Shown piece by piece: positions 24,401 through 35,442 of a stretch of 64,000 nucleotides of DNA. Every line of letters starts with the position of its first letter. The stretch's first letter is position 1. The notes beneath the pieces were generated by a model. It did not search any database and was not told the origin of the DNA. It worked only from the letters and a program-made list of their open reading frames with translations. The translations under genes were made by a program, and so were the position numbers. This DNA comes from Pogostemon cablin. Lineage: Eukaryota > Streptophyta > Magnoliopsida > Lamiales > Lamiaceae. Location of the stretch: NCBI GenBank assembly GCA_023678885.1, contig CM043000.1, positions 22,738,729 through 22,802,728 on the forward strand. The letters run 5' to 3'.

Positions 24401-25105
24401 AATCTTATTTGGAAGAGGGAATTAAGAGAGAGAAATTAGTTTGCACTTAACGATCTTATGTCTTGTTTAAACATGTATCATTTGGATAAAAAAGAAGAAG
24501 ATTATTGGAGATGGACACGTGCTGCAAATGGGTTATACTCGACGAATTTAGCCTACAAGTGTGATGCGGAAAAAGAAAATGAAGAAGATGTGTCATTTGA
24601 AGCGGATGCTTGCAAGAAAGTATGGAAGAGTTTTGCTCCTACAAGAGTACAAACTATCGTTTGGAAGGTCATTAAGCAAAAACTAACAACAAAAACAAGT
24701 CTTCAAAAGCGTGGATTACTACGAGTAAACACTGATACTCTTTGTGCATTGTGTAAAGAGGAAGAAGAAACTGTTTCACATATTTTCTTCACTTGCAAAG
24801 TAGCCTATAGAATTTGGTCAAACTGCTACAATTGGACAAAGATGAGAATGGTGCCCCATATTAATCCTGCGCAACATCTTCTTCAACATGACAATCTTCT
24901 AGGAAATTCAAGAAGCTCCAAAATCTTTATTTCGATTTGGTCTGCAATCATTTGGTCAATATGGAATGAGAGAAACGATATAGTTTTTAAAGAAAAAGAA
25001 ATTGATGCTTCTAAGATATTCTCTGAAGTCAAAGCAAAGGTATGGTCCTGGCTAGTTGTCAAAGGAAATTTCGTCGATATCTTTCTTTTAAAGAGTGAAG
25101 TTTAG
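21428..25105 (+). pseudogene. LINE ORF2 remnant: endonuclease and reverse transcriptase
   Basis: The N-terminal APE-type endonuclease is recognisable from FSFNARGL, QETKLE, AGDFNAV and FSDHCPLYF. The reverse transcriptase shows KSPGPNGF, LIPKK, YRPISL, KVDFSKAYD and the catalytic LQYADDS near 23475. The C-terminal zf-RVT is at 24730-24850 (CALCKEEEETVSHIFFTC). Lesions include a frameshift near 21600-21780, a stop replacing Gln in the GLRQGDP motif (23333-23335), stops near 23511 and between 23926 and 24458. No functional protein is expected. Confidence 0.92.
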
Positions 25106-25291
25106 ATCCTACGGTATGTTGTAATTGAGTATAGTTCTCATTGATTTTCTATTGTTGTAAGAGTTGAGGTACCTCTTATACTTCAATTTTTATAATAAAA
25201 TTAATTTCCTGATCAAAAAAAAAAAAAAAGAAAAAAATTGACTGATTGCGCACTTAGAAAAGTTAGCATATTAAAAAAATTACTTTCTCTT

Positions 25292-25337
25292 GGCGGATTG
25301 CGGGAATCGAACCCGCATCTTCTCCTTGGCAAAGAGA
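25292..25337 (-). pseudogene. trnG-GCC: 3' half of plastid-type tRNA-Gly(GCC)
   Basis: The minus strand gives the anticodon stem-loop CTCTTTGCCAAGGAG, the T-arm GCGGGTTCGATTCCCGC and a 3' acceptor strand ATCCGCC. This matches plastid trnG-GCC with about two changes. The 5' acceptor strand, D-arm and upstream part are missing, so no cloverleaf can form. Nuclear integrant of plastid DNA. Confidence 0.82.
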
Positions 25338-25565
25338 CAGCGAGTACTATCGATACAAATAAGCAAAAATCTTAAATCTTGGCAGCTAAAATCAATCTCC
25401 ACGAATACGATATGCGACTTCTCCTTAAATACGACGTCGTAACTTCCAGCACCGAAATAAACCATGTTTCTCTGATTTGGTACTTGTTAATGCTTGAAAT
25501 AGAAGGTACCTGCAATTGAAGCAACAATTTTGTTTAGTCATTCGTTCCTTTGCTCGAAAAGGATA

Positions 25566-27883
25566 ATGGAAGCCACTGCGAATGCTTCCAGCTCCTATTT
25601 GCTTCTCCTTTCGAGCGATCTCACCAGAAAACGAGCCAAGAGTATAACCCCAAAAGCATCTTCTTCGGAAAAAATTGAAATAAGAGTGTGTACAAACAGG
25701 ACATGCAGAAAGCAGGGATCTTTGGATATTTTACAAGTGCTTTCCGGAATTGCCCCTCCGTTCGTCACTGTGAACTCCTGCGGGTGCCTCGGTTTGTGCG
25801 GGTCGGGCCCTAATATATTCTCTCTGCCGGGCAGTGTTTTTGTGCGGCATTGCGGTACCCCCAGCAAGGCGGCTGATGTAATGTCCGCCCTCTTTGGGGT
25901 TGACGATGTCTGCGGTGGGGTGAAGTGTTTGGAGGCGCTGGCTTTGAGGAAGAGAACGGAAGATGAGATGGATTCTTCTCAGGCTTATAGATTCCTCACC
26001 GAGGTATGATTTGACAGGCGTAAATTTCGCAATTTTGTGCTTTGGAGGTGGAAAGGAAACCTTGTTTTTCTTTGCTCTTGATTCTCTGTTACTGGGTTCT
26101 GATATCACTCGTATGTCATTTTTGCAGGCTATTGAGCTCAAACCATTTGGGAGTTTGCATATAATATACAAGCAAAGGTGTGTGTAGCTTTAACTTCATT
26201 AAGTCCAAAACAAACGTCAGTTGTTTAATGATGTTGAAGCGCTGATTGTTATGTCCAATTAATGGCTCTCATGGGATTACGAGTTGTTCTCTTTCTTGTT
26301 TATTTTTAGTGATTTCCAACTGATGCCTGTTCCAGATATAATTCCGTCTTATCAATCCAGAAACTCCTTATTATACTTGGAAAAATGCATTTTCTGCTTT
26401 TGAATACATTACGAGGGAAGAAGGGTTATGTGATTAGGTCAGTTGTGAGGTTGGCGATTGGAGACATAAGTGGAGCACTTGAAGATTCTGAAGAGGCCTT
26501 GACGCTTGCACCCGACTACCCGGAGGCAAGTGTAACTGTTCTTATTATTTTTGAAGATACTGGGTTGTAATTTCAAGTGAAATTTTCTTGGCCATGTATT
26601 TCTGCTTCATACTTTCTTACAAGTTACAACTTCATTTATATAAAACTACTTTAGCAGCTGCTGACCTTTGGAAGGATAACCTAAAACTTTCTTGATGTTC
26701 CAATTTCTGCTACAACGTATTTTAATGCGTTGCGTTGTGAGTGACATTTGATCGACATTTTACTTATGATAGTCTGTTAAAACTTCGCAGTTCACACATA
26801 TCAAGCTACTATAAATCACTCCCTTACGTTGACGAAGAAGTATAATATTTTAATAGATAGTGGGTGAAAATATATAATATTTAATGTAAAGTGGCTAGGT
26901 GTATTAGTGTTGGATGATATATTAATTGTTTTAGGTGTGTCCCATATTCCAAAAAGAAAAATATAAACATTGAAATGAGACTCGCAAAATAGAAACGTAA
27001 AGATTGAGACGGGATGGAGGCAGTATTGATTTTCCTTAAAGATGAAATAGAACTGTTTTTCTTTGATGTGTGTGGTGGTTAAGTGATAACTAATAACCCT
27101 GTTAAATAAATTAGAAATTCGATCTACTAGGCCTAGTTTTTCAGTTCCCAACACCTAGAAATGACTACTTCTCAGCACACTTACCCAGATTTTATAATCT
27201 TGCCTGAAACCACAATACATAATACATAGGACTTGGATGCCCTACTGTACTGTACGGGAGTCAATTTCACTGTTCATAAATCTATGTTCATGTGAAGAAA
27301 TTCCTCAAGTCACCGAAGAGGATCCTCATCCCAATAAATACTACTCTGTTGACAAGGTAGAGTATTTACAGTTGCAACACCCGTAAATTGGTTTTTTTAC
27401 CAACCTTGATTTTGTGAGGATGACTTATTTTGGGTGAATGTGACATCTTTAAAAATAAAGTGTGTTTTTAGGAGAATTATTACGGAACAAACAAATAAAG
27501 AAATATGAAACGTATAATATGGCTTAAAAGAGTAAATAATATGGTTCCAATTTTCTAGTATTTGTTTTTTGTTTAACTTGAAATCTAAATGATCTAAGAT
27601 TCACCAATTTCATATTTCCAGGCTTATGTTTGCAAAGGCGATGTCTACATGGCTATGAATCAATTTAATGCAGCGGAGGAGTCTTATGCAATAGCTGTAG
27701 ATCTAGACCCATCTATTCGCCGCACCAAATCATTCAAGGTAGTGTCATTATTTTTCATTCTTTTCAGGTGGCTTTTGTCTCCAAAAACACCATTATCATG
27801 TTAAAGTGCTAAGTCTTCAGGCGAGAATTGCAAAGCTTAAAGAGAAATTAGCTCCTGCTCCTACTCCTGCGGATTTGGGGTGA
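25566..27883 (+). CDS. TPR protein with N-terminal thioredoxin-like [2Fe-2S] domain, predicted plastid
   Basis: Five exons: 25566-26003, 26128-26177, 26438-26525, 27622-27738, 27821-27883. Phases agree and total 756 nt, 251 residues. I chose the ATG at 25566 because the next residues form a Ser-rich transit-peptide-like leader. Residues about 37-115 resemble a thioredoxin-like ferredoxin with candidate cluster ligands C42, C47, C74 and C78 (CTNRTC and CGCLGLC). Residues about 125-235 carry TPR-like helices (FLTEAIELKPFGSLHI, ALEDSEEALTLAPDYPEAY, QFNAAEESYAIAVDLDPS). The tail is Ala/Pro-rich. Intron 3 uses a GC donor (GAG|GCAAGT). The biochemical role is not known to me; electron transfer or scaffolding in the chloroplast is inference. 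Confidence 0.85.
26818..27023. mobile_element. MITE in intron 3 of the TPR/2Fe-2S gene
   Basis: The left end CACTCCCTTACG and right end GACGGGATGGAGGCAG are degraded Stowaway-type termini. The interior is closely similar to the MITE at 50408-50640 (shared GTGTTGGATGATATATTAAT). Confidence 0.8.
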
Positions 27884-28167
27884 AGTTGGTTTAGTGGTTG
27901 AAAATGTATTTGAACTCAATCCACTGTTTCCCAATGGTATAAATGTTTCACATAATCCCGGCTCTTGCTTTTTAATAGGCCATATTTATGGAAATTCAAG
28001 TAGATTAAGAAGCCATTAAGAAGGTGGCTTCTATTCTGCATGCATAATTTTTTTCTGCTGCACATATAAAATGAGGTTCATTACATATAACTTTCTATAT
28101 AATTCAGCAAATGCTATACTATCATTTTCATGCTGAAATTGTTTGCATAGGACTGTCCTTGTGTTTC

Positions 28168-29933
28168 TCAGGAACTAGAAGAATTGAGAGGGCCACAATG
28201 GAACAAATCCAACTTCTTGACCTTATCCCACAACATAGAACCCCGTTTATCACCATTTGGGATGACGCTTTTCACATGGAAGCTAAAGCACTTTACCCGA
28301 CTGCTTGCCTGTTCTCCACCCTTAGTCTTTAACCCCTTGCTTATGCTCTTCTCCTCTTGTTTCACAAGTTGATCATAGTATTCCTTGTTCCTCTTCTCCA
28401 ACCCGTAGATCTGCCCCTGAAGATCCTCAATTTTCTGACTCAGCATACTGACCCTATGATCCTCCCTAGTCTTCATAACACACCTTGCCAGCTCGGCAGC
28501 CTTCCTCTTCAAAAACATTGATTCAGAGACCAGACCTTTGTTTTCCTGTGCTAGTGCCGTCACTCTATAACCCAAAGTCGCATTGTCGTTCAGCAGGATG
28601 AACCTCTCTGACTCCAACACATCCAACAGGTTTTTTTGCAGGTCTAGTTTCCTAGAGGACTCGGCCCATCGCTTATCTACCTCACAGAGTTCATTCACAA
28701 CGATATCATACTCTACTGTCTTCATAATTAAATCTGCAATAATCATATCGGCATTCATCTCTTTAGTCTGAACAAGGGATTTGGTTGGAGGTTGGAAGGA
28801 CAGCGAGCTCTCAGCATCAGAATCAATGACTTCTCCATCTTCAGGTTGGGTAGTATCATGGAGTTTCAAGCTAGGAGTAGGGGCGGAGCATCTGCCATTC
28901 TTGGCTAGTACTTGACAGTAACGATCCGCCAAAGAGAGGTATCCGTTGTACAAGTCATCAAGTAACGCCAACAACTGAGGGCGTTCTTGGTAGTAAGAAT
29001 TTGCTCTTTCAGCAAAACTGTCTGGGCTGTTTCCTTCGCATATTTTCTTTGTGAGCATATTCATTTTCTCATCCAAATCTGTTCATTCCATTTGCAATAA
29101 ATGAAATATGTTAGGCTATTCAAATTGGTCCCGAGTTCATTTTAAATTGAAAAGTCGGGAGTTGAGATGGATATGAATATGATGATGTGGTTTGAACTTT
29201 GAAGCTTTTCGGGTTCATTTAAAGCACCAATGAATTCTGATTGTTGTAGCAAGCAAGCAATGTATGGGTCAATATGATTCTTGATCAAGATTTTGGAATT
29301 TTGCATTCAAACAGGGGTATATCTGACAGAACACATGGGGATGAGATTACAAATGGGTGATGTTTCCATATCAGAATCAAATCTGCAACAGCAATTAAAG
29401 CTTCACCCAAGGGGTTCACATTTTGTGGAGTAGTACATAGTAAATATGGGAAATGAGGGTAAATTTTGTAGGGAGACTATAGGTAGGGGAGGGTACCAAG
29501 TGTGAGAGTGACTTCTCAGGCACAGGCATGTTTTTTTGCTTAGGGTCTATCATGGCCCCACTTTCGTAATTGAAATTCAAAATTCTCATCTTTTTCTTTC
29601 TCAGACATCCCTCTCCCTCTTCTCTTCTTCATGGTAATAATATTTCTCATATCTTTTACAACGACTATTTTGGAGTAGTATTTAAATTCTGGATCTACAT
29701 GATATGAGTTCAAATTTGAAAAAAAGGACAGTGGTTGTAGTTTTGAAATTTGAATTCAATAAAGGGAAGGGGTTTTGTATTTTTGACAAAAAGAGAATAC
29801 AGTATGATGTTTGAAAAGCAAAGAAATTGTGTGTACCAGCAATGGTGCAGAGAAGCCATGATGGTTTGTTGGAGGTTCTTCTCCGATGATTTGATGGCGC
29901 AACCACCACGTTTCCAGCTTTCTCCACCATCAT
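28168..29933 (-). CDS. NAB-domain (KIP1-like) protein, NETWORKED 3-like
   Basis: Two exons: 29837-29933 and 28168-29078, 1008 nt, 335 residues. The first in-frame ATG is at 29933. The N-terminal NAB actin-binding domain spans about residues 22-90 (KPSWLLCTIA, then LDEKMNML, SFAERANSYYQERPQLLALL, YNGYLSLADRYCQ). Long heptad-rich coiled coils follow at about 120-270, and a short Ser-rich tail closes the protein. NET proteins link actin filaments to plant membranes. The length and the shortened PSW motif (without the tryptophan run of large NETs) point to the NET3 group. The exon junction (CTG|GTACAC to CAG|AT) restores the conserved IADLDEK frame. It converges on the TPR gene, with stop codons about 285 bp apart. 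Confidence 0.85.
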
Positions 29934-30743
29934 AATCAAGAACCTACACCATTGAAATTTACTCCCCCATTAAATCACAAGATAATCATATACTACTAGT
30001 CCATATGAATGAAGAACACAAACCCATCATCGAGTATATAAATACTTTTTAATTTATCCTCTTCTTATGTTTCTTTGAAAAGGTAATAAAGGCAGATGGA
30101 TGAAAGACAACAAACACACACACATATCAGAGAAGCGAAGCAAAGATGAAACCTTGTTTGGTACCTTTGACTCGCAAAGACGACTAGTCGGGGGTTGTAG
30201 AGTGAGTGAGAAGTGAGAGAGGGAAGGTATTTACAATGATTTGAGTGGTGGCAAATCAATTAAACACACCTCCTTTAACGCCCCTACAAACATTTAATGC
30301 ATCCAACCTCTCGGGAAATGCAAATCCAATACCCTACAATACTTCACTTACTCGAACCAAATTTGAAACCTCCAACTAAATTACTACAAGCTGACAATCA
30401 ATTAACATTAAAAACTTCCTTAAATTTATCTTTTTATTTCATTTATATTCATTTACACCAAATCTTACAAATCATTTCTTCCTCAATTTTAGGAAATCAC
30501 CTATAATTTTGTAACATAAAACATCATGCACCACCTCCGTACCTCATGTGAAATCTCTCTAGGGGAATGAAAATTTGTAATGTTTTAGGGATATGATTCC
30601 CTTGTATAGGATATGAAATAGAAGTGATCACAAGAAATCAATTTGGAATCGATCACATTAATTTTGGAAGAGATCAGGTAAAATAACTTAGATAATATAA
30701 TCACATTAATTTTGGAAAAGATCAATTAAAATCACTTATATCA
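29934..30743. other. Upstream region of the NET3-like gene and spacer
   Basis: Contains an (AC)n run near 30111-30123 and a direct repeat (AAAATCACTTATATCA) that becomes the SINE target duplication. No second gene was seen. Confidence 0.4.
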
Positions 30744-30978
30744 TTGTACATGAAAAGGTGGTTCGCCCACCCCAGGCGCCCCCGCACGCCGGCCCGACAG
30801 CATGTGAAGGAGGTTAATCATGGTAACTCAACCGACCAACAAGGGTTAGACCTTTTAACCCACCACACAAGGAGCCCCCCTTAATTAAGAGGTTGCTCCC
30901 ACGCTGCGGGTGAGATTCGATCCTTGGTCATTGTACAAGCTGTCCCCTTGCTTGACCAGTTGAGCTGCCCATGCGGGC
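30744..30978 (-). mobile_element. tRNA-derived SINE with perfect target-site duplication
   Basis: On the minus strand the head has a box A-like AGCTCAACTGGT and a box B-like GGATCGAATCT, the internal pol III promoter pattern of tRNA-derived SINEs. The body is GC-rich. It is bounded by identical 16-bp copies of AAAATCACTTATATCA at 30728-30743 and 30979-30994. No ORF. The intact duplication implies relatively recent insertion. Confidence 0.9.
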
Positions 30979-31102
30979 AAAATCACTTATATCAATTATA
31001 TCAAGAATAGAGTTTGATATTTTGATTTTCCACCTATATAAAAAAATAAGTTAAAAATATCTTTGAGAATATTTTTGATTGAAAGGATAAAATAAATTAA
31101 TA

Positions 31103-31292
31103 CTCCCTCCCTCCCCTGTTTACTGTTTGCATAAATAATTTAATGTAAAGTGAGTAGTTCTATTAGTGTTGTGTGTGGGTCCATGAAGATAAAATGATTA
31201 CTTTATGTGGGTCTCATTTACTAAAAAAATGTAACTTTGTAGCGAGACACTCTAATTAGTAAAATGTAACTCTTGTGGCGGGACGGAGGGAA
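31103..31292. mobile_element. Stowaway-like MITE
   Basis: The ends CTCCCTCCCTCCCC and GGCGGGACGGAGGGAA are flanked by TA. About 190 bp. Confidence 0.85.
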
Positions 31293-31343
31293 TAATATTT
31301 TTCACTTTGAAAGAATAAAATAAATTAACGTAATAATGACATA

Positions 31344-31694
31344 CTCCCTTCGTCTCATCTAATAGTTACATATTTTCTTTTTGAGCGTTTCATCCTAATA
31401 GTTATATTTCCTTTTTTGGTATACGGGACCCACACAAAATAATTACTTCTCTCTCCATGAGCCCACACATTATACTAATACAACCACCCACTCTATATTA
31501 AAATATAATTTCTCTCACCTCAATACACATTAAAATACTATACTACTTCTCTCTCCATGAGCCCACACATTACACTAATACAATCACTCACTCTATATTA
31601 AAATATAATTTCTCTCACCTCAATACACATTAAAATACTATACTCCTTGATCCCGGTGCAAAAAGCAAACGTAATTAGGACGGGACGGAGGGAG
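31344..31694. mobile_element. Stowaway-like MITE with an internal 100-bp tandem duplication
   Basis: The ends CTCCCTTCGTCTC and GGACGGGACGGAGGGAG are flanked by TA. A segment starting TACTTCTCTCTCCATGAGCC is present twice, at 31444-31543 and 31544-31643, with few differences. Confidence 0.88.
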
Positions 31695-32156
31695 TATACA
31701 AAATGACAAAAACTCCTGTGCACCCGGACGCACGGACCACATTCCGTACGCCTTTAAAATTTTGTGTTAAATTGTATATTCTTTAGTATACAGATGTGTA
31801 CCCTTTATTTTCTAAAAAAATTTATTGTGTGTATCTGAGCGCATGGACAACACTCCGTGCGCCTTTAGAATTTTGTGTTAAATTGTAGTAAACCCTTTAG
31901 TATAAAAATGTGTACTCTTTATTTTCTAAAGAAAAATAAATATTAATGAAAAATGTATACCCTTTAGAACAAAATGATGTAACTTTTATTAATTAAAGTG
32001 TATACCCTTTAGACCAAAGCAATGTCCCCTTACCCATAATACTAAATTTTTAAAGGCGCACAGAATGTGTCGTGCGCCAGGACGCACGCAAGCCTCACTC
32101 GTACAAAATTGTACATGTATCAGTACTTTTTTTGTAAAATAAGTTTTAAAAAAGTA
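31695..32156. repeat. Two diverged copies of a ~120-bp unit
   Basis: The phrase TTTTGTGTTAAATTGTA and its surroundings recur (near 31760 and 31873), each preceded by a GGAC..CACTCCGTGCGCC-like segment. A related copy lies near 34050-34260. Probably parts of a dispersed repeat family. Confidence 0.6.
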
Positions 32157-32405
32157 CTTCCTCCGTCCCACGTATTTTTATTCACTTTTTCATTTTGGGG
32201 TGTCCCATGTATTTTTACACATTCCATTAATGATAAAAATACACTATACATCTTATCTACTTTTTACACTTTATTCATCAATCCCAATAATTTTATTTTC
32301 TTTTTTACACTTTATGCATCATTCCCAACAACTTTATTTATTTTTTCTCTCAATATTGTCAATTTATCCCTACTTTTTCTTACATTATACCCGAGACGGA
32401 GGGAG
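32157..32405. mobile_element. Stowaway-like MITE
   Basis: The ends CTTCCTCCGTCCCACG and CCGAGACGGAGGGAG are flanked by TA. Immediately outside, a TTTTTTTGTAAAATAAGTT segment is found on both sides. Confidence 0.87.
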
Positions 32406-32484
32406 TACTAGTTTTTTTTGTAAAATAAGTTAAAAAATAAATAATTTTTAATGTCAATAACAAAAAGAATTTAATTTAAAGGAA

Positions 32485-33352
32485 TGAGGGAAGTGACGGA
32501 GCTAGAAATTAAGCTTTGGGGGGGGGCCAGAATGACACTAAAAAATACTCGTAAAATATTCTTCCCATTTTGTGAAATCATTCATGTAGTTTAAGAAAAT
32601 GTAATTTTTTTTACGAACTTTTATTGACTTTTTAGGAGTAAGTTGATATTTTTACATAACAAATAAAATAGTATTAATGTGTGTTAATATTGTGACATTA
32701 TTAAAATTAAAATATAAGTAATCTTTAAATTTATTATTAATGTTATTTTTTTTTGTAAATATAATACAAATAAATGAGTAAAGTGTAAATAATTTTATTA
32801 GACGAAGAGTATTATGTTGTATATTATAAATAAAATAAAATTTAGGGTTATTCTGCAGTGCACCGGGTACATCGGTGCACCTATAATTTATAGGGTAGTT
32901 TTTTAGGGTGTAGTTATTTTTATTTTTTAAACTTTTAATTATCTTATCTAATCAAAGGTGGTTATTAATTTACTTTTTGATTTAATAGTTCCTATTGACT
33001 AGGTGCACCGGTGCCTAAGATGCACCCTAGTTTAACTCAAAAATTTATTATTATTATACGTAGAATAAAAGTTATTGAAAAAAAAGAAGAATTAAAACAT
33101 AAGAAGAAAGAAGATTAAAAAAATAAAATACAAGTATAAATAGAAAAGAAAAGTATTAAAAAAAATCAAAACATGAAACAGTAATTAATCCCACAACAAT
33201 ACTCGAACCCAAGACCTCACTTTTTTGAAAAGGAGTGATGAACCCACTAAGCCAACAAAGGAATTCAATGAGATTTATATATATATACATACACGTAAAA
33301 TTAATAAATTTCCAAGGGGGCAGATGCCCTCCTCAACTCCTCCGTCACTGGA
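32485..33352. mobile_element. Element with AGTGACGGAG ends carrying an inner inverted repeat and a tRNA-like module
   Basis: The left end AGTGACGGAGCTAG near 32494 and the right end CTCCGTCACT near 33341-33350 are inverted repeats. Inside, 32856-33040 is a second foldback-like unit (GTGCACCGGGTACATCGGTG versus GGTGCACCGGTGCCTAAGATG). A minus-strand tRNA-like module lies at 33190-33262. The superfamily is not assigned. Confidence 0.6.
33190..33262 (-). repeat. tRNA-like (pol III promoter) module
   Basis: The minus strand carries TGGCTTAGTGGG, a full match to the box A consensus, and about 35 nt later GGTTCGAGTAT, close to box B. No cloverleaf with paired acceptor ends was found, so it is a SINE-like or tRNA-derived relic rather than a tRNA gene. 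Confidence 0.55.
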
Positions 33353-33770
33353 TGGGGGTGTTACATAACTTTGACGAGATTCGTTAAAAAAGTGTCATCA
33401 TTAATGCTACTTCCACACCCACATAAATATTTATGAATTTCATTTTGATGGTCCCATAAAAAAATTTATATTTAGTAAATGAGAACCTTTATAGTAAATG
33501 AAACTAATACAAAACATTTAAATATCTCCATTAAGCCCCCACAACACTACATTAATACAATTACCCAACATTTATTAAATATTATTTCTCTCAATTTAAT
33601 ACAAATTAAAATACTATATTTCTTAATTCTCGTGCAAAAAACAAATGTTTCGTAAACATTTCTACAGGATATGGGGGACGTATTGTTTCCAATTTTAGAA
33701 CGTTGAAGAATAGCGTACATGTATTCTTAAAAGCGACAAGTAAAACTTTATTATACTTTTAGGTATAATA
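33353..33770. other. Decayed MITE-like DNA
   Basis: AT-rich sequence with MITE-like interior phrases (for example GTAAATGAAACTAATACAAAAC) but without convincing ends. Confidence 0.4.
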
Positions 33771-33986
33771 CTCCCTCCATCCGCTTCTAACGTCCACATT
33801 TGCTTTTTACAAGAGTATTAATATTTTATATGTAGTTGGTAGTTGTATTAGTGGTGTGTATGAGTCCTATATATTTATTGTATTAGTGATGTGTGTGAGT
33901 TCCATATGTTTAAAAAGGAAAATGTAGACTTTTGGTGCGGACGCCCAAAATGGCAAAATGTCCATCTTGTGGGCGAACGGAGGGAG
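33771..33986. mobile_element. Stowaway-like MITE
   Basis: The ends CTCCCTCCATCCGCTTCTAA and GGGCGAACGGAGGGAG are flanked by TA. Confidence 0.87.
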
Positions 33987-34590
33987 TATGATAAGAGAAA
34001 ATATTGCTGATGATGTTGATATATTTAATAAAGGTAAAATTTGTGTGCCTCGAGGGCACGCCGCGCGTTCGTACCATTTAATATTAAATTTTATAAAAAT
34101 TTGTACTCTTTATTTTTTGAAAAAAATTAAAAATATTAATGAAAAGTGGAGTATATTTTTAAAATAAAATGATGTATCCTTATTAATTAAAATGTATACC
34201 TTTAAACTAAAATAGTGCACCCTTACATAATTTATGCACATTGGGACACAAGATACTAACACTTTAATAAAATAGCGTAGGAAATAGAAAAGTTGAAGAA
34301 TTTTAATTACTAATTCATTTATAATATAATAATTAGATAAAGCTAAAAATGATTAAGAGTAAGGTTGAAAAAATGATGTTTAACAGAATCTTTGAAACGG
34401 ACGCCAAAAATAGTAAAATTGATATCTTAGAAGCGTACGAAGGAAGTATTAATGAGAGGGACTAGGGTACAACCGGTTGTACCAATTGAATTGTACAACC
34501 TTAGTCCCCATCATTCTTAATTAATTCATGCTTCCTCAATATTGTTGTTTTATATTTTATTTTTAAATTTATTTTATTTAAATAACTATT
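33987..34590. other. AT-rich repeat remnants
   Basis: Contains a further diverged copy of the 31.7-32.0 kb unit (34040-34260), a MITE fragment near 34380-34450 and a short palindrome around GTACAACCGGTTGTAC (34464-34479). No gene. Confidence 0.45.
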
Positions 34591-34785
34591 ATACCCTAAA
34601 CCCTAAGATAAATTATACCCTAAAGCACAAGAGAAAAATTACAAGTATATCCTAAACCATAAGAGTAAAATTACAATTATATCCTAAACTCTAAACCCTA
34701 AGGAATAAATTATACTCTAAACCCTAGAGATAAATTATACTCTAAACCATAATGGTAAAATTACAATTATATCCCTAAAAGTAAA
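34591..34785. repeat. Degenerate telomere-like tandem repeat
   Basis: Several imperfect units contain ACCCTAAACCCTAAG or AAACCCTAGAGATAAATTATA, with a period of about 30 bp. It resembles an old interstitial telomere-type array that has drifted. Confidence 0.55.
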
Positions 34786-35142
34786 TAATAAAAAAAAAAA
34801 CAGTAACATCAAACAGTGCGAGCATGATTGGTCTCCAAACATTACAAACTTGTATGTGTAATAATTTATGTAGCTGAATAAAATGTTAATTAAGCATATA
34901 ATAATCGAGTTGACAAGATAATGTTTGTTCACATTTCACCAACAAAGATTGAAATTAGAGCACCAATGGCCAATTAAACTTACGAAAAATAGTGATTTAC
35001 TTATTTAAAGCTGTGTTCAGGGATTCACACAACAAAAGGATGCAGTAAGCAAAGCAAGAAAATATGCTAGCAAGAGTTTATAATGTATCATTTCACCCAG
35101 GCGACAACTAAGGAGGAAATTCAGTAGGCAAAAATTGAAGAT

Positions 35143-35442
35143 TTATTGAGCTTCCTCAGGAGTGTTGGCGGTGATGGAGAGCGCGTGCAGACCGGATTGC
35201 AGCTCATCGGAGAGTAGATCGTAGACCAAGCGGTGTCGTTTCACTAGGTTTAGGCCTCGGAATTTGGGGGACACGATTCTTACATTGAAATGGGTCTCAC
35301 CTTTTCCTTCCATTTCCCTCACGGCGGCGTGTCCAGCATGCTGGTACGACACGTCCTCGATCTCCAATACGGCTGCTTGCAGCGCAGTCTCCAGCTTCCT
35401 CCTCATTCGGCTAGCCCTCGACATCACCACTCGCGACGCCAT
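35143..35442 (-). CDS. BOLA1: BolA-like protein (BOLA1 type)
   Basis: A single exon of 99 codons from the ATG at 35442; an upstream in-frame ATG at 35472 would add ten residues. I prefer 35442 because the following MASRVVMSRASRMRRKLE leader looks like an organellar presequence and family members commonly start so. The core shows the BolA signature HAGHAAV, THFNVRIVSPKFRGLNLVKRH with the C-terminal conserved His, and LLSDELQSGLHALSI. BolA proteins pair with monothiol glutaredoxins and act in iron-sulfur cluster handling. The mitochondrial versus plastid assignment, and the exact paralogue, are inference. Confidence 0.85.
   Translation of the reverse strand: MASRVVMSRASRMRRKLETALQAAVLEIEDVSYQHAGHAAVREMEGKGETHFNVRIVSPKFRGLNLVKRHRLVYDLLSDELQSGLHALSITANTPEEAQ

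Larger units (their letters stand above)
19367..25237 (+). mobile_element. L1-type LINE (non-LTR retrotransposon), degenerate, with poly(A) tail
   Basis: A near full-length plant LINE: an ORF1 remnant (RRM-like plus DUF4283-like gag) followed by ORF2 (endonuclease, reverse transcriptase, zf-RVT), then an A-rich tail at 25215-25237. Many stops and frameshifts show it is old. It is a different subfamily from the LINEs at 54.6-64 kb, which have telomere-type tails. No target duplication was found; the left edge is fused to a U6 fragment. Confidence 0.9.

Noticed and set aside
25280..25465. Minus-strand open frame of 61 codons upstream of the TPR gene
   Set aside because: It overlaps the plastid tRNA fragment, has no recognised domain and no sign of selection.
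26004..26187. Continuation of TPR gene exon 1 by read-through
   Set aside because: GAG|GTATGA is a good donor, and splicing to 26128 restores the conserved helix in frame.
33190..33262. Functional tRNA gene
   Set aside because: Pol III boxes are present but acceptor ends do not pair and no standard anticodon loop can be placed.
34591..34785. True telomere array
   Set aside because: Units are too diverged and too long-period; only CCCTAAA-like fragments remain.
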